Assembly: GCA_965203855.1 (NCBI GenBank) | Contig: CBDBDN010000007.1 | Coordinates: 186,001 to 250,000 of the forward strand | Source: Bin87 sp965203855 | GTDB taxonomy: Bacteria; Chloroflexota; Dehalococcoidia; Lucifugimonadales; UBA3495 | Reading direction: 5' to 3' | Length of the DNA: 64,000 bases | Part shown: piece by piece, positions 1-8,249 of the stretch | How the letters are laid out: each line of letters begins with the position of its first letter | How positions within the stretch are numbered: the first letter of the stretch is position 1 | Program-made: the position numbers and the translations under genes | The notes under the pieces: model-generated | Told to the model about the DNA's origin: nothing | What the model saw: the letters and a program-made list of their open reading frames with translations, nothing else | Database searches by the model: none

Positions 1-2
1 GC

Positions 3-401
3 GACCGGATGGGACTCCACAATGTAGAGTTCATTAAAGGCCAGCTGGAGGACATTCCCCTGCCCGACGCCAGCGTTGATGTCGTAATCAGCAACTGCGT
101 CATCTGCCTCTCCCCGGACAAGGACGCCGTGTTTCGCGAAGCCTATCGCGTACTGACGCCGGGCGGACGGCTCCATGTCTCCGATATGCTGGCGCTGTCC
201 GCCGATGGGCCGCGCGTCGTTGACCCGCAGTCCTGGGCCGCCTGCGTCGGCGGCGCCGAATACCGCGAGACCTATCTGGCGCGGATGGCCGCCGCCGGCT
301 TCACCGACATCGCCACCAACGAGGAAGCGATGCAGTACGACCAGGATGCGGCGCCGCTCAATGTCGCCAGCGTCAAAGTTTCCGCCAGCAAGCCACGCTG
401 A
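3..401 (+). CDS. arsM: Arsenite methyltransferase (ArsM), C-terminal part, cut by window start
   Basis: Class I SAM-dependent methyltransferase fragment of about 133 residues; the frame is open to the window edge, so the N-terminal SAM-binding part lies outside. The visible part carries the post-motif I region typical of ArsM: LPDASVDVVISNCVICLSPD followed by an AYRVLTPGGRLHVSDM segment, with the conserved cysteine of the NCV motif. ArsM methylates trivalent arsenic using SAM and thiol reductants in the cytoplasm. The C-terminal third (residues after YRETYLARM) matches the ArsM type rather than the UbiE type. The family assignment is from memory of conserved motifs and the upstream half cannot be checked here. 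Confidence 0.8.
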   Translation, partial: DRMGLHNVEFIKGQLEDIPLPDASVDVVISNCVICLSPDKDAVFREAYRVLTPGGRLHVSDMLALSADGPRVVDPQSWAACVGGAEYRETYLARMAAAGFTDIATNEEAMQYDQDAAPLNVASVKVSASKPR

Positions 402-438
402 ACCGAACCGATCCAAGCCGGGATGCCGGCCATCTAAC

Positions 439-543
439 CGGCATCTCCGCCCGCCTTGCCGGCATCCCCGCCCGCCTTGCCGGCATCCCCGCCCGCCTCG
501 CCGGCATCCCCGCCCGCCTCGCCGTCATTCTGGCTTGCCTTGC
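439..543. repeat. 21-bp tandem repeat, five units
   Basis: Five consecutive 21-bp units, each beginning CGGCATC or CGTCATT and ending in CTTGC or CTCGC, at 439, 460, 481, 502 and 523. The last unit drifts toward the sequence of the palindromic repeat that follows directly at 544. This fills most of the 402-610 gap between arsM and the first Uma2 gene; no other signal is visible there. Confidence 0.85.
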
Positions 544-569
544 CGTCATTCCGGCGCAAGCCGGAATCC
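544..569. repeat. Palindromic repeat (RPT), solo copy
   Basis: First copy in the window of the dominant dispersed repeat: CGTC, then stem ATTCCGGC, loop GCAA, stem GCCGGAAT, then CC. It abuts the 21-bp tandem array without a gap. Confidence 0.85.
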
Positions 570-610
570 GGTGCACCGCAGCAATCAAACCATCACGGGG
601 GAAATTCGCA

Positions 611-1222
611 ATGACAACGACCATTGTCCCAGCGCATCCCAAAGCGAAATACCGCACCGGCGACCGTATGACCATCGACGAATTTCTGGCCCTCGGCGAA
701 ACCGACGGCAAGTGGGAACTGGACGACGGAGTGCTTTACATCGTGGGATCCGCCAATCAAGACCATCAATATCTGAAGCGCTGGTTCTGCCGGCACATCG
801 AGGACTACTTGCTGGCATCAACCCCGCCGGCCGGACGCCTGCACGACGAAATGACTACCATCCTGTCCCGGGAACGACATCGCGCCCCCGAACCGGACAT
901 TGTAGTTGTCCTGGCCGGCCGCAGCGATGTTGCCGGCATCGTCCATGTTGAGGGCGTACCCGACATTGTGGTGGAAATCCTGTCCACCGACCGCCGGCGT
1001 GACCTGACGCTCAAGCGTGAAATGTATGCCGACTCCGGCGTCCGCGAATACTGGATCGTTGACCCGCGCGATGACACCGTTACGGCGCTGGAACTGCGGG
1101 CCGGCCGCTACATCGCAAGGGCCGTGCTGGACGCCAACGATACGCTGACCACGCCGCTGCTGCCCGGCCTGTCCATCCCCTTGGGCCGCATATTCCAACA
1201 CCCTTACCGCCCGGAACGCTAG
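611..1222 (+). CDS. Uma2-family PD-(D/E)XK endonuclease-like protein, copy 1 of 3
   Basis: Protein of 203 residues of the Uma2 (DUF820) family, a restriction-endonuclease-like fold common in cyanobacteria and Chloroflexi; the cellular role is not known. Visible nuclease motif residues are E36 (WELDDG), D96 (APEPDIV), E122 (VVEILS) and K135 (LTLKRE), followed by the usual ADSGVREYWIVDPRDD block. The start is placed at MTTTI, preceded by a GGGGGAA purine run. It is the first of three tandem paralogues with an exact 672-bp start-to-start period. It differs from copies 2 and 3 mainly around residues 55-80 (RWFCRHIEDYLLAS). Confidence 0.85.
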   Translation: MTTTIVPAHPKAKYRTGDRMTIDEFLALGETDGKWELDDGVLYIVGSANQDHQYLKRWFCRHIEDYLLASTPPAGRLHDEMTTILSRERHRAPEPDIVVVLAGRSDVAGIVHVEGVPDIVVEILSTDRRRDLTLKREMYADSGVREYWIVDPRDDTVTALELRAGRYIARAVLDANDTLTTPLLPGLSIPLGRIFQHPYRPER

Positions 1223-1282
1223 GAATGACACCGCCGCCAGCCACAAGGCGCCGTCGGCGCAATCGCACTACCGGAGGCCGCA

Positions 1283-1894
1283 ATGACCACCACCATAGCC
1301 GCCGCGTATCCTCAAACGAAATACCGCACCGGCGACCGTATGACCATCGACGAATTTCTGGCCCTCGGCGAAACCGACGGCAAGTGGGAACTGGACGACG
1401 GAGTGCTTTATATCGTGGGATCCGCCAATAAAGACCATCAGTTTTTGATGCACTGGTTCCGCCGGCACATTGAGGATTGCCTGCGTACAACTTGGCCGCC
1501 ACTGGGCGAAGTGCATCACGAAATGACTACTATCTTGTCCCGGGAACGGCATCGCGCCCCGGAACCGGACATCGTAGTCATCCTGGCCGGTCGCAGCGAT
1601 GTTGCCGGCATCGTCCATGTGGAAGGCGTACCCGACATTGTGGTGGAAATCCTGTCCACCGACCGCGGCCGTGACCTGACGCTCAAGCGGGAAATATACG
1701 CCGACTCTGGCGTCCGTGAATACTGGATCGTTGACCCGCGCGACGACACCGTTACGGCGCTGGAACTGCGGAACGGGCATTACATCCAGCGGGCCGTCCT
1801 GGATGCCAATGCTATCTTGACTACGCCGCTGTTGCCCGGCCTAGCCATCCCGTTGGGCAGCATATTCCACGACCCCTATCGCCCGGAACGATAG
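1283..1894 (+). CDS. Uma2-family PD-(D/E)XK endonuclease-like protein, copy 2 of 3
   Basis: Protein of 203 residues, same length and same putative catalytic positions (E36, D96, E122, K135) as copy 1. It starts with MTTTIAAAYPQ after a CCGGAGGCC ribosome-binding site that is also repeated before copy 3. The 60-bp spacer after copy 1 is nearly identical to the spacer after copy 2, so the duplicated unit includes the intergenic region. Variation between copies concentrates at residues 5-12 and 55-80, whereas the nuclease core is almost unchanged. Function is unknown; the family fold is well established. Confidence 0.85.
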   Translation: MTTTIAAAYPQTKYRTGDRMTIDEFLALGETDGKWELDDGVLYIVGSANKDHQFLMHWFRRHIEDCLRTTWPPLGEVHHEMTTILSRERHRAPEPDIVVILAGRSDVAGIVHVEGVPDIVVEILSTDRGRDLTLKREIYADSGVREYWIVDPRDDTVTALELRNGHYIQRAVLDANAILTTPLLPGLAIPLGSIFHDPYRPER

Positions 1895-1954
1895 GAATGA
1901 CACCGCCGCCAGCCACAAGGCGCCGACGGCGCAATCGCACCACCGGAGGCCGCA

Positions 1955-2569
1955 ATGACCACCACCATAGCCCCAGCGCATCCCAAAGCGAAATACCGCA
2001 CCGGCGACCGTATGACCATCGACGAATTTCTGGCCCTCGGCGAAACCGACGGCAAGTGGGAACTGGACGACGGAGTGCTTTACATCGTGGGATCCGCCAA
2101 TAAAGATCACCAATTTTTGATGCGCTGGTTCTCCCGGCATATTGAGGATTTCCTGCGGGCAACCTACCCGCCGCAGGGCGAACTGCATCACGAGATGACT
2201 ACTATCCTCTCCCGGGAACGGCATCGCGCCCCGGAACCGGACATTGTAGTTATTCTGGCCGGCCGCAGCGATGTTGCCGGCATCGTCCATGTTGAAGGCG
2301 TACCCGACATCGTGGTGGAAATCCTGTCCACCGACCGCGGCCGTGACCTAACGCGCAAGCGGGAAATATACGCCGACTCCGGCGTCCGGGAATACTGGAT
2401 CGTTGACCCGCGCGACGACACCGTTACGGCGCTGGAACTGCGGAACGGGCATTACATCCAACGGGCCGTCTTGGACGCCAACGCTATCCTGACCACGCCC
2501 CTGCTGCCCGGCCTGTCCATCCCGTTGGGCAGCATATTCCGAGACCCCTACCGCCCGGCGCCGGAATAA
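1955..2569 (+). CDS. Uma2-family PD-(D/E)XK endonuclease-like protein, copy 3 of 3
   Basis: Protein of 204 residues, third copy in the array. K135 and the preceding residues read LTRKRE instead of LTLKRE, but the D96, E122 and K135 set is kept, so the copy looks intact. The C-terminus ends RPAPE instead of RPER, marking the edge of the duplicated unit. The N-terminus (MTTTIAPAHPKAKYR) resembles copy 1 while the middle resembles copy 2, which suggests recombination between copies. Confidence 0.85.
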   Translation: MTTTIAPAHPKAKYRTGDRMTIDEFLALGETDGKWELDDGVLYIVGSANKDHQFLMRWFSRHIEDFLRATYPPQGELHHEMTTILSRERHRAPEPDIVVILAGRSDVAGIVHVEGVPDIVVEILSTDRGRDLTRKREIYADSGVREYWIVDPRDDTVTALELRNGHYIQRAVLDANAILTTPLLPGLSIPLGSIFRDPYRPAPE

Positions 2570-2582
2570 CGCCGCCCGGCGC

Positions 2583-3299
2583 CTACGCCAGCCGAAACCG
2601 CTTGAACGACTCGGCGTACTCTACGCCGATGCGCTGCCCCTCGCGGCGGCGGCCCTCCCGCAAGTAGCGGTCGGCGTCCTGCGGATCAACCTGGCTGCGA
2701 TGCGCTTGCAATGCCGCTACCGCCGTGTCAATGCTGTCGCTAACATCTACAAAACGATCCGGTTCCTCGTGCCCCATTACCCATAGCTCCCGCACCTTGT
2801 GCGGTTCCAACCCCTCATCGGCCAGCAGATCCGGGAAAGTGAGGCGGTCGCGCGCGGCGGGAAACACCGCCGACATCGCCGCCTCTCCCGACGCAAAATG
2901 GTCGGGATGGCCGATATAGCCGTCGCCCAGCAGTCGCCGCACCGGGTTCATACAAATCAGCACATCAGGCCGCTGCCGCCGGATCTGCCGGGTAAGCTCC
3001 TTGCGGAGCGCCAGCGTCGGCTCCAGATAAGCGTCCGGGTAGCCCAGAAACACAATTTCCGACAAGCCCAGGATGCGGCCGGCCTCCTCCTGCTCTCGCC
3101 GGCGAATTTCTACCAGCGCGGCGCCGGTAATCCCCGGGTCGTCGCTGCCCTTACTGCCGTCGGTGCAGAGGACATACCGCACATCCCACCCGGCGGCGCA
3201 CCAGCCGGCCACCGTGCCGGAACACCCCCACTCGGCGTCATCGGCGTGAGCCACTACTACCATACCCCGGCTAAAGCTTGCCTCCGGTTGCATCGTCAT
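2583..3299 (-). CDS. PIG-L (LmbE-like) zinc-dependent N-deacetylase
   Basis: Protein of 238 residues. The N-terminus has the family zinc motif AHADDAEWGC (residues about 18-27, the AHPDD equivalent), then TDGSKGSDDP, and a C-terminal HPDHFASGEAA zinc-ligand motif. PIG-L proteins remove N-acetyl groups from GlcNAc-type sugars in the synthesis of bacillithiol, mycothiol, GPI-like or antibiotic precursors; the substrate here cannot be told. The start at MTMQPEAS is the first ATG upstream of the conserved block. It is followed on the same strand by an MFS gene 62 bp upstream in coordinate order; a shared transcript is possible. Confidence 0.85.
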   Translation of the reverse strand: MTMQPEASFSRGMVVVAHADDAEWGCSGTVAGWCAAGWDVRYVLCTDGSKGSDDPGITGAALVEIRRREQEEAGRILGLSEIVFLGYPDAYLEPTLALRKELTRQIRRQRPDVLICMNPVRRLLGDGYIGHPDHFASGEAAMSAVFPAARDRLTFPDLLADEGLEPHKVRELWVMGHEEPDRFVDVSDSIDTAVAALQAHRSQVDPQDADRYLREGRRREGQRIGVEYAESFKRFRLA

Positions 3300-3361
3300 C
3301 GCTGAAACCGCCCCTTTGTCCCGTTTGTCATATTGCCCCCTCTATCATATTGCTTGGTTGG

Positions 3362-4618
3362 TCATACGCCGCCGGCAAGTTCTGCTGCGCGTCGGGGCGA
3401 CTTGATTTGCAAAGTAATCCCCAATGTCGCCCCCAGCACGGCCACCCCGGCGCCAATGGCGAAAGCCCACTGCAATGTCCCGGTGGCGTCAGCAACCGGA
3501 CCGGCGATGAGGGGCGATATGGTAGTGCCAATGCTGGCGCCCATCCCAATCAGCCCAAAAGCCGCCGCTACCATCGCCGACGACACCAAGTCCCCGGCGG
3601 CGGCGGCGCACAAGGCGATGGCCGAGCGCAGCGTCAGCCCGGTAAGGATGGATGCCACTACAAACCAGATCAGGTCAGGCAGCAGCCAGAACAGCAGGAA
3701 ACTGACGCACTGCATCGTAAAGACGCCCGCATACACCGCCCCGCGTCCCAGCCGATCCGACAGCGCGCCCGGCACCACTGTGCTGGCGATGCCCAGGATG
3801 CCGATTGTGGTAAGCAGAATGCCCCGCGTATCTACCGGCACATTATGCTCTACTCCCAGATAGGAACCGTATGACGAAGTAAAGATGCCCTGTACGAACC
3901 CCGAACAAATCGCCAGGCTCACCACCAGCCACACATACGGGTTGGTGTACACCGCCGCCGGCCAGCGGGACGGCTCACGGCGCGCCGGACGCGGCCCCGA
4001 CTGCGCGCTTCTGGACGCCGCATCCCGCAGGAAACCCCAGGCCAGCAGCCCCCCGGCCAGGCTAACCCCTGCCAACACATACCAGATATAGCGCCAGGCT
4101 TCGGCCTCAAAGATGCGTTCCAGCGGCGGCGCCAGGATGCCGGTCAGGATGATGGCCAGGCTGCCGCCGGCGGTGGCAATGCCCGTCGCCGTACCCCGGT
4201 CCGATACTCCGAACCAGGGCAGCAGCATCCCCATCATGGGCACCAGCGCCGCCGCCGAGGCCCCGCCTATTACAATCATCGCCGCCAGCGCCACCCAGTA
4301 GTTGGGCGACCATCCCAGCGCCGCCATCGCCGCCGCCGACACCAGCAGGCTGCCGATCAGCATCCAGCGTCCGCCGTAGCGCGAGGCCAGCATCCCGCCT
4401 ACCACCGCCGCTATCATTCGCGCCAGAAACAGGCAGGCCACCATCACAAAAGTCAGCGTGTACGACAGCCCAAAACCCGCCTTCATCCCCGGCAAGGTCT
4501 CTACCAGCACATACTGCGAAAAGCCGACTATCAGGTTGACGACTACCCCCACCGCCAGCATCACGGCGGCGTAAGTGCGTACCCAATGCAATCTGGCGGG
4601 AATCGGAAAAGCGGCCAT
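3362..4618 (-). CDS. MFS transporter
   Basis: Polytopic membrane protein of 418 residues with about 12 hydrophobic helices. The loop between helices 2 and 3 carries the MFS signature form (ASRYGGRWMLIGS), and the second half has the related LSDRLGRGAVYAG motif. The ATG at 4618 is preferred to an upstream TTG at 4627. Substrate is unknown; organic acid or oxalate-type permeases have similar overall patterns. It may be co-transcribed with the PIG-L gene. Confidence 0.8.
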   Translation of the reverse strand: MAAFPIPARLHWVRTYAAVMLAVGVVVNLIVGFSQYVLVETLPGMKAGFGLSYTLTFVMVACLFLARMIAAVVGGMLASRYGGRWMLIGSLLVSAAAMAALGWSPNYWVALAAMIVIGGASAAALVPMMGMLLPWFGVSDRGTATGIATAGGSLAIILTGILAPPLERIFEAEAWRYIWYVLAGVSLAGGLLAWGFLRDAASRSAQSGPRPARREPSRWPAAVYTNPYVWLVVSLAICSGFVQGIFTSSYGSYLGVEHNVPVDTRGILLTTIGILGIASTVVPGALSDRLGRGAVYAGVFTMQCVSFLLFWLLPDLIWFVVASILTGLTLRSAIALCAAAAGDLVSSAMVAAAFGLIGMGASIGTTISPLIAGPVADATGTLQWAFAIGAGVAVLGATLGITLQIKSPRRAAELAGGV

Positions 4619-4770
4619 CAGCGGCAAAAACTCGGCGGCCGGCCGTCGTCAAAATATCGCGGCCGCCGCAAAACGCACTCGGATGATACCACATCCCACG
4701 GATAGCGGGGCCGCCGCCGGCTATCGGCAGCGCTTCCAAATTAGTTGATTTGGAGCGTGTAGGCATATTC

Positions 4771-4797
4771 ACCGTCATTCCGGCGCAAGCCGGAATC
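4771..4797. repeat. Palindromic repeat (RPT), solo copy
   Basis: Full 27-bp RPT (ACCGTC, stem ATTCCGGC, loop GCAA, stem GCCGGAAT, C) between the divergent MFS genes. A TATAAT at 4892-4897 downstream of it may serve the plus-strand MFS gene; no convincing -35 element is seen. Confidence 0.8.
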
Positions 4798-4977
4798 CAC
4801 GCACGCTAATGGACGCCGGCTTTCGCCAGAGCGACGGTTCTATACCCAAACAACCCAAAACGAAACGCGCCCCGAACCCATCGCCGGCGTGTATAATCGG
4901 CGGATGATAGATCCATTGATAGATCCGGCGATCGACCCGGATTCCGGCGGCCGGCGCCGGCGCGCGGAACTCCGGCA

Positions 4978-6336
4978 ATGCTGAATCTGAAAGCGACGCG
5001 TTCCAGGCTGCATTACGGCTGGGTCGTCTTTGTGCTTTCCCTGGGCAACCTCACGGTTGAGGGCGGCACCAAGAACAGCGAGGCCGTCTTTTTCAATGCG
5101 CTGCGCCAGTCCTTTCACGGCAGCGCAACCTATACGGCGTCCATCTTTTCGCTGGCCGGCCTGGTTGGCGCCCTTTCCGCCCCGCTGCTGGGCATCCTGC
5201 TGGATCGCTGGGGCGCGCGCATCCTGTTTCCGCTGGCCGGCCTGTGCATCCTGCTCGGCTGGATGGCCTCCAGCTTCGTTAGCGACCTCTGGCAGATGTT
5301 CATTTTTTACGGGATTTTCGCCGGCATCGGACATACCGCCATATCGTCATTCTCAATGACGGCAACCCTGGCGCCCTGGTTTCCGCAGGCGCGCGGGCGG
5401 ATGCTGGGGCTGGCCGACAGCGGCAATCCCATCGGGCAGGCCATCTTTGCGCCGTTGGCGGCGGCATTGACGGCGGCGTTGGGCTGGCGCGGCGCGTTTC
5501 GCATCTTTGGCGTCATTTTCGCCATCCTGATTGCCTTGCCCAACGGCCTGCTGCAACGCCGCGCGCCGCCCGCCGCAGCCGCCGCCGTTGCCGTCGCGGC
5601 GCCGACGGCAACGCCGACAACGGCGGAACCGGCGCATCCGGCCGGCTCAACTGACGCCGTCCACCCGGAACCGCAGCGGCCAACTCCAACTACTACTTCT
5701 ACCCTGGCCACGCGGCCGGCCACGCGCCGCCGGCCGCCCCGGCTGGGCCGCGTCGTCCGCGACCCGACCATGTGGCTGCTGGTGCTGACCCGCATCACCG
5801 GCTCCACCGGCACGCAGATGATACGCGTGCATCTGGTAACCTTTTTCGTGCTGGCCGGCTACGGCGAGCAGACGGCGGCCAATACGCTGGGCGCCGTGGG
5901 CGTAGTCAGCCTCTTTGCCCGGCCGCTGGTGGGGCTGTCCACCGACCGCTGGGGACGGGAATCAGTGTACACCGTCGGGATGAGCATTGCCGCTGGCGCC
6001 GTGCTGCTGGTGCTGTGGCTCGGCGACGGCGCCAGCTACTGGCCGCTGTTTCTGTACGCCGCCCTGGCCGGCACTACCGACGGCATCAGCGGCCTCATCG
6101 TCGGCGCCAAAGCCGCCGATCTGTTTCCGCAGGAATCATTGGGCGCCGTAATGGGGTTCGTCGAGATGGGACGGGGCGCCGCCATCTTTCTGGGGCCGAT
6201 ACTGGCCGGACTGCTCTTTGACTTGCAAGGCGATTATGTGCAGGCGTTCATCCTGTCGGCCGGCCTCACTCTGGCATCAATCTGCGCCGCTTGGGCCGCC
6301 CACTGGATGGGCAACCGGCGACGCGCGCCGCGCTGA
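4978..6336 (+). CDS. MFS transporter with low-complexity central loop
   Basis: Integral membrane protein of 452 residues with two six-helix halves. Helix 2-3 loop motif LLDRWGARILFPL and its counterpart STDRWGRESVYTVG in the second half support the MFS assignment. The central cytoplasmic loop (about residues 198-255) is long and low in complexity, rich in Ala, Pro and Thr (PPAAAAAVAVAAPTATP), unlike the gene at 3362. It is transcribed divergently from the other MFS gene; the two are not close paralogues by eye. Substrate unknown. Confidence 0.8.
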   Translation: MLNLKATRSRLHYGWVVFVLSLGNLTVEGGTKNSEAVFFNALRQSFHGSATYTASIFSLAGLVGALSAPLLGILLDRWGARILFPLAGLCILLGWMASSFVSDLWQMFIFYGIFAGIGHTAISSFSMTATLAPWFPQARGRMLGLADSGNPIGQAIFAPLAAALTAALGWRGAFRIFGVIFAILIALPNGLLQRRAPPAAAAAVAVAAPTATPTTAEPAHPAGSTDAVHPEPQRPTPTTTSTLATRPATRRRPPRLGRVVRDPTMWLLVLTRITGSTGTQMIRVHLVTFFVLAGYGEQTAANTLGAVGVVSLFARPLVGLSTDRWGRESVYTVGMSIAAGAVLLVLWLGDGASYWPLFLYAALAGTTDGISGLIVGAKAADLFPQESLGAVMGFVEMGRGAAIFLGPILAGLLFDLQGDYVQAFILSAGLTLASICAAWAAHWMGNRRRAPR

Positions 6337-6599
6337 CTTTTGCTTGCACTTTCCCCTTTGGCAGTATTTAGTCAAATAACGTTGGTGCGTGTTGCACTAG
6401 TTGCGGAAGTACTGGCGGAACTTGGGGGAAGTCGGTTTTGCGGCGGTGAGAAAATCTGGGTACGTTGTCAACGGAACACAACCCGCCGGCGCCAGCGCCA
6501 ATCCAGGGCCGGCGCAACCAAACCGCCTGATTGGAAACGCTGCCACAACCTGCCCGGCAGCTAACGGCCGGCAAAGCAATCTGGTATGATAAGCCCACT

Positions 6600-7127
6600 A
6601 TGACGCCGCAGCCCACAATTCTGATTATCGCCGGCCCCAACGGCGCCGGCAAAACCACTTTCGCTATGGAGTTCCTGTCCAACGAGGGGCGGGACAGCCC
6701 GACTTTCGTCAACGCCGACCTGATTGCCGCCGGGCTGAACCCTTTGCAGCCGGAATCGGAAGCCGTCGGGGCCGGCCGAATGATGCTCAATATGCTGCGG
6801 GATTATGTGGGGCAAGGGCGCAGTTTCGCCTTTGAGACCACGCTGAGCGGGCGCACTTACGCCCGGATGATTCCGCAATGGCGGGAACAGGGCTACCGGG
6901 TGCGTCTGTTTTTCCTGCGCCTGCCGTCGCCAGAAGCCGCTATGGCGCGAGTGCAAAAACGCGTCGCCACCGGAGGGCATCACATACCGGACGATACGGT
7001 TCGCCGCCGGTTCAATTCCGGCTGGTATAATTTTGAGAACATCTACCGGGATCTGGTGGATGAATGGTCGCTGTATGACAGCACCACCGTCCCACCCACT
7101 TTACTTGAACAGGGGAGGAAGCAATGA
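6600..7127 (+). CDS. Zeta-toxin-like P-loop kinase
   Basis: Protein of 175 residues. Walker A is AGPNGAGKTT at residues 11-20, the NADLI motif gives the putative catalytic aspartate D40, and FETTLSGRTY (residues 78-87) is the family substrate-binding segment. Zeta toxins phosphorylate UDP-GlcNAc and block cell wall synthesis; many chromosomal relatives are uncharacterised kinases. The start at 6600 gives MTPQPTILII directly before the P-loop. A TATGAT box ends 9 nt upstream of this ATG, so the mRNA may be leaderless. The stop overlaps the start of a 59-residue ORF (ATGA), as in two-gene toxin-antitoxin operons. Confidence 0.8.
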   Translation: MTPQPTILIIAGPNGAGKTTFAMEFLSNEGRDSPTFVNADLIAAGLNPLQPESEAVGAGRMMLNMLRDYVGQGRSFAFETTLSGRTYARMIPQWREQGYRVRLFFLRLPSPEAAMARVQKRVATGGHHIPDDTVRRRFNSGWYNFENIYRDLVDEWSLYDSTTVPPTLLEQGRKQ

Positions 7128-7303
7128 CTACGCAAGACCAGCAGAAACAGCAGGTAGAGCAGCTGGAGCGCGATCCTTTTTGGATCGGCGTAGAAGCGGC
7201 CCTGCATCGTGCGGCGAAAAAGGCCCGTAAGCGCGACATCGCCCTCACCGGCTCGGCGGTATCCTACCGCGACGGCAAAGTCGTGTACGATACGGAACCG
7301 TAA
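7124..7303 (+). CDS. Small 59-residue protein, likely partner of the zeta-like kinase
   Basis: Short ORF reading MTTQDQQKQQVEQLERDP at its start and ending YRDGKVVYDTEP. Its ATG overlaps the toxin stop by four bases and it has a strong AGGGGAGGAA ribosome-binding site inside the toxin gene. The N-terminal half is a glutamine-rich helix; the C-terminal half has a GSAVSYRDGKVVYDT strand-like segment seen in some short type II antitoxins. Its length, charge and coupling fit an antitoxin, but no family is recognised with certainty and the order toxin then antitoxin is the reverse of classical epsilon-zeta. Confidence 0.65.
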   Translation: MTTQDQQKQQVEQLERDPFWIGVEAALHRAAKKARKRDIALTGSAVSYRDGKVVYDTEP

Positions 7304-7369
7304 AGAACCGATGGCGGGCCGCTGCCGCATGGCCGTCTTAACCTCCCGCAGTTGCGTCCGGCTGGCAAC

Positions 7370-7397
7370 TTGCCGGCATTCCCGCTGCTTGTATAAT
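7370..7397 (+). promoter_or_regulatory. Sigma-70-type promoter for the CoA-transferase genes
   Basis: TTGCCG at 7370-7375, 16-nt spacer, TATAAT at 7392-7397. Predicted transcription start is near 7404, about 68 nt before the first CoA-transferase gene. Confidence 0.65.
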
Positions 7398-7471
7398 GGC
7401 CGGCGCCGGCCTAGCCTAACGCCGGCCAAACCGGGCCCGTCAAATCGGCCAGGGCTAAGGAGCCAATCCTA

Positions 7472-8170
7472 ATGAAAAACAAGGTGTATCCCGATTTTGA
7501 TTCCGCCGTTGCCGATATGCAGGACGGTATGACTTTTATGTCGCCGGGCTTTGGCAATGTGGGCTTGGCTCGGAACCTGCTGGCCGCCGTGCATCGGCGG
7601 GGCGTCAAGAACCTGACCGGCATATCCAACAACGCCGGCAGCCTGGACGAAAGGGTGGATGTCGGCACGCTTATTGAGGCCGGGCAGGTCAAAAAGATGA
7701 TCTGCGCCTTTACCGCGCCCACGCATCCGTCTCAAATTACGCCCTTTGTGCGGATGTACAACGACGGGGAGCTGGACGCGGAGCTGGTGCCGCAGGGTAC
7801 GCTGGCGGAACGGATGCGCGCCGCCGCCGCCGGCATCGGCGCCTTTTACACTCCCGCTAGCGTCGGCACCGAGCTGGCCGAGGGCAAGGAACACCGGGAA
7901 ATCAACGGGCGCACTTATGTGCTGGAGTACCCGCTGCCGGCCGATTTTGCACTCATCCGGGCCTGGCGCGCCGACACTTTCGGCAACCTGCAATTCCGGC
8001 TGACTCAGCGCAATTTCAACCCTATTATGGCGATGGCCGCCGACATTACCGTGGTTGAGGTAGAGGACAGCATCGTAGAACCCGGCGCAATTGACCCGGA
8101 CTGCGTCCATGTGCCGGGCGTCTATGTCGACCGCCTGGTGAAAATCCCGCCGGACGGCGACTGGAGCTGA
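7472..8170 (+). CDS. 3-oxoacid / glutaconate-type CoA-transferase, subunit A
   Basis: Protein of 232 residues of the family I CoA-transferase alpha subunits. It has the SPGFGNVGLARNLLAAV segment, SNNAG, and the HPSQITPF and GELDAELVPQGTLAERMRA blocks, including the conserved ELxPQGT stretch. The alpha subunit binds CoA and pairs with the catalytic beta subunit encoded next. The acyl substrate (succinyl/acetoacetyl, glutaconyl or other) cannot be read from the sequence. The start is at MKNKVYPDF after GGAGCC. It is in the same operon as the next gene, with 79 bp between them. Confidence 0.85.
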   Translation: MKNKVYPDFDSAVADMQDGMTFMSPGFGNVGLARNLLAAVHRRGVKNLTGISNNAGSLDERVDVGTLIEAGQVKKMICAFTAPTHPSQITPFVRMYNDGELDAELVPQGTLAERMRAAAAGIGAFYTPASVGTELAEGKEHREINGRTYVLEYPLPADFALIRAWRADTFGNLQFRLTQRNFNPIMAMAADITVVEVEDSIVEPGAIDPDCVHVPGVYVDRLVKIPPDGDWS

Positions 8171-8249
8171 CGCCGATTCCGGCGTTCCGGCATCACGCAT
8201 CACGCCGGCCTTTCCGATAGCGGAAAAGGGAATGCATAAGGAGTGCGAT

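Noticed and set aside
373..711. Minus-strand frame with repeated ARRAGMP residues
   Set aside because: It is the translation of the 21-bp tandem repeat plus RPT, overlapping the Uma2 start; no ribosome-binding site or family.
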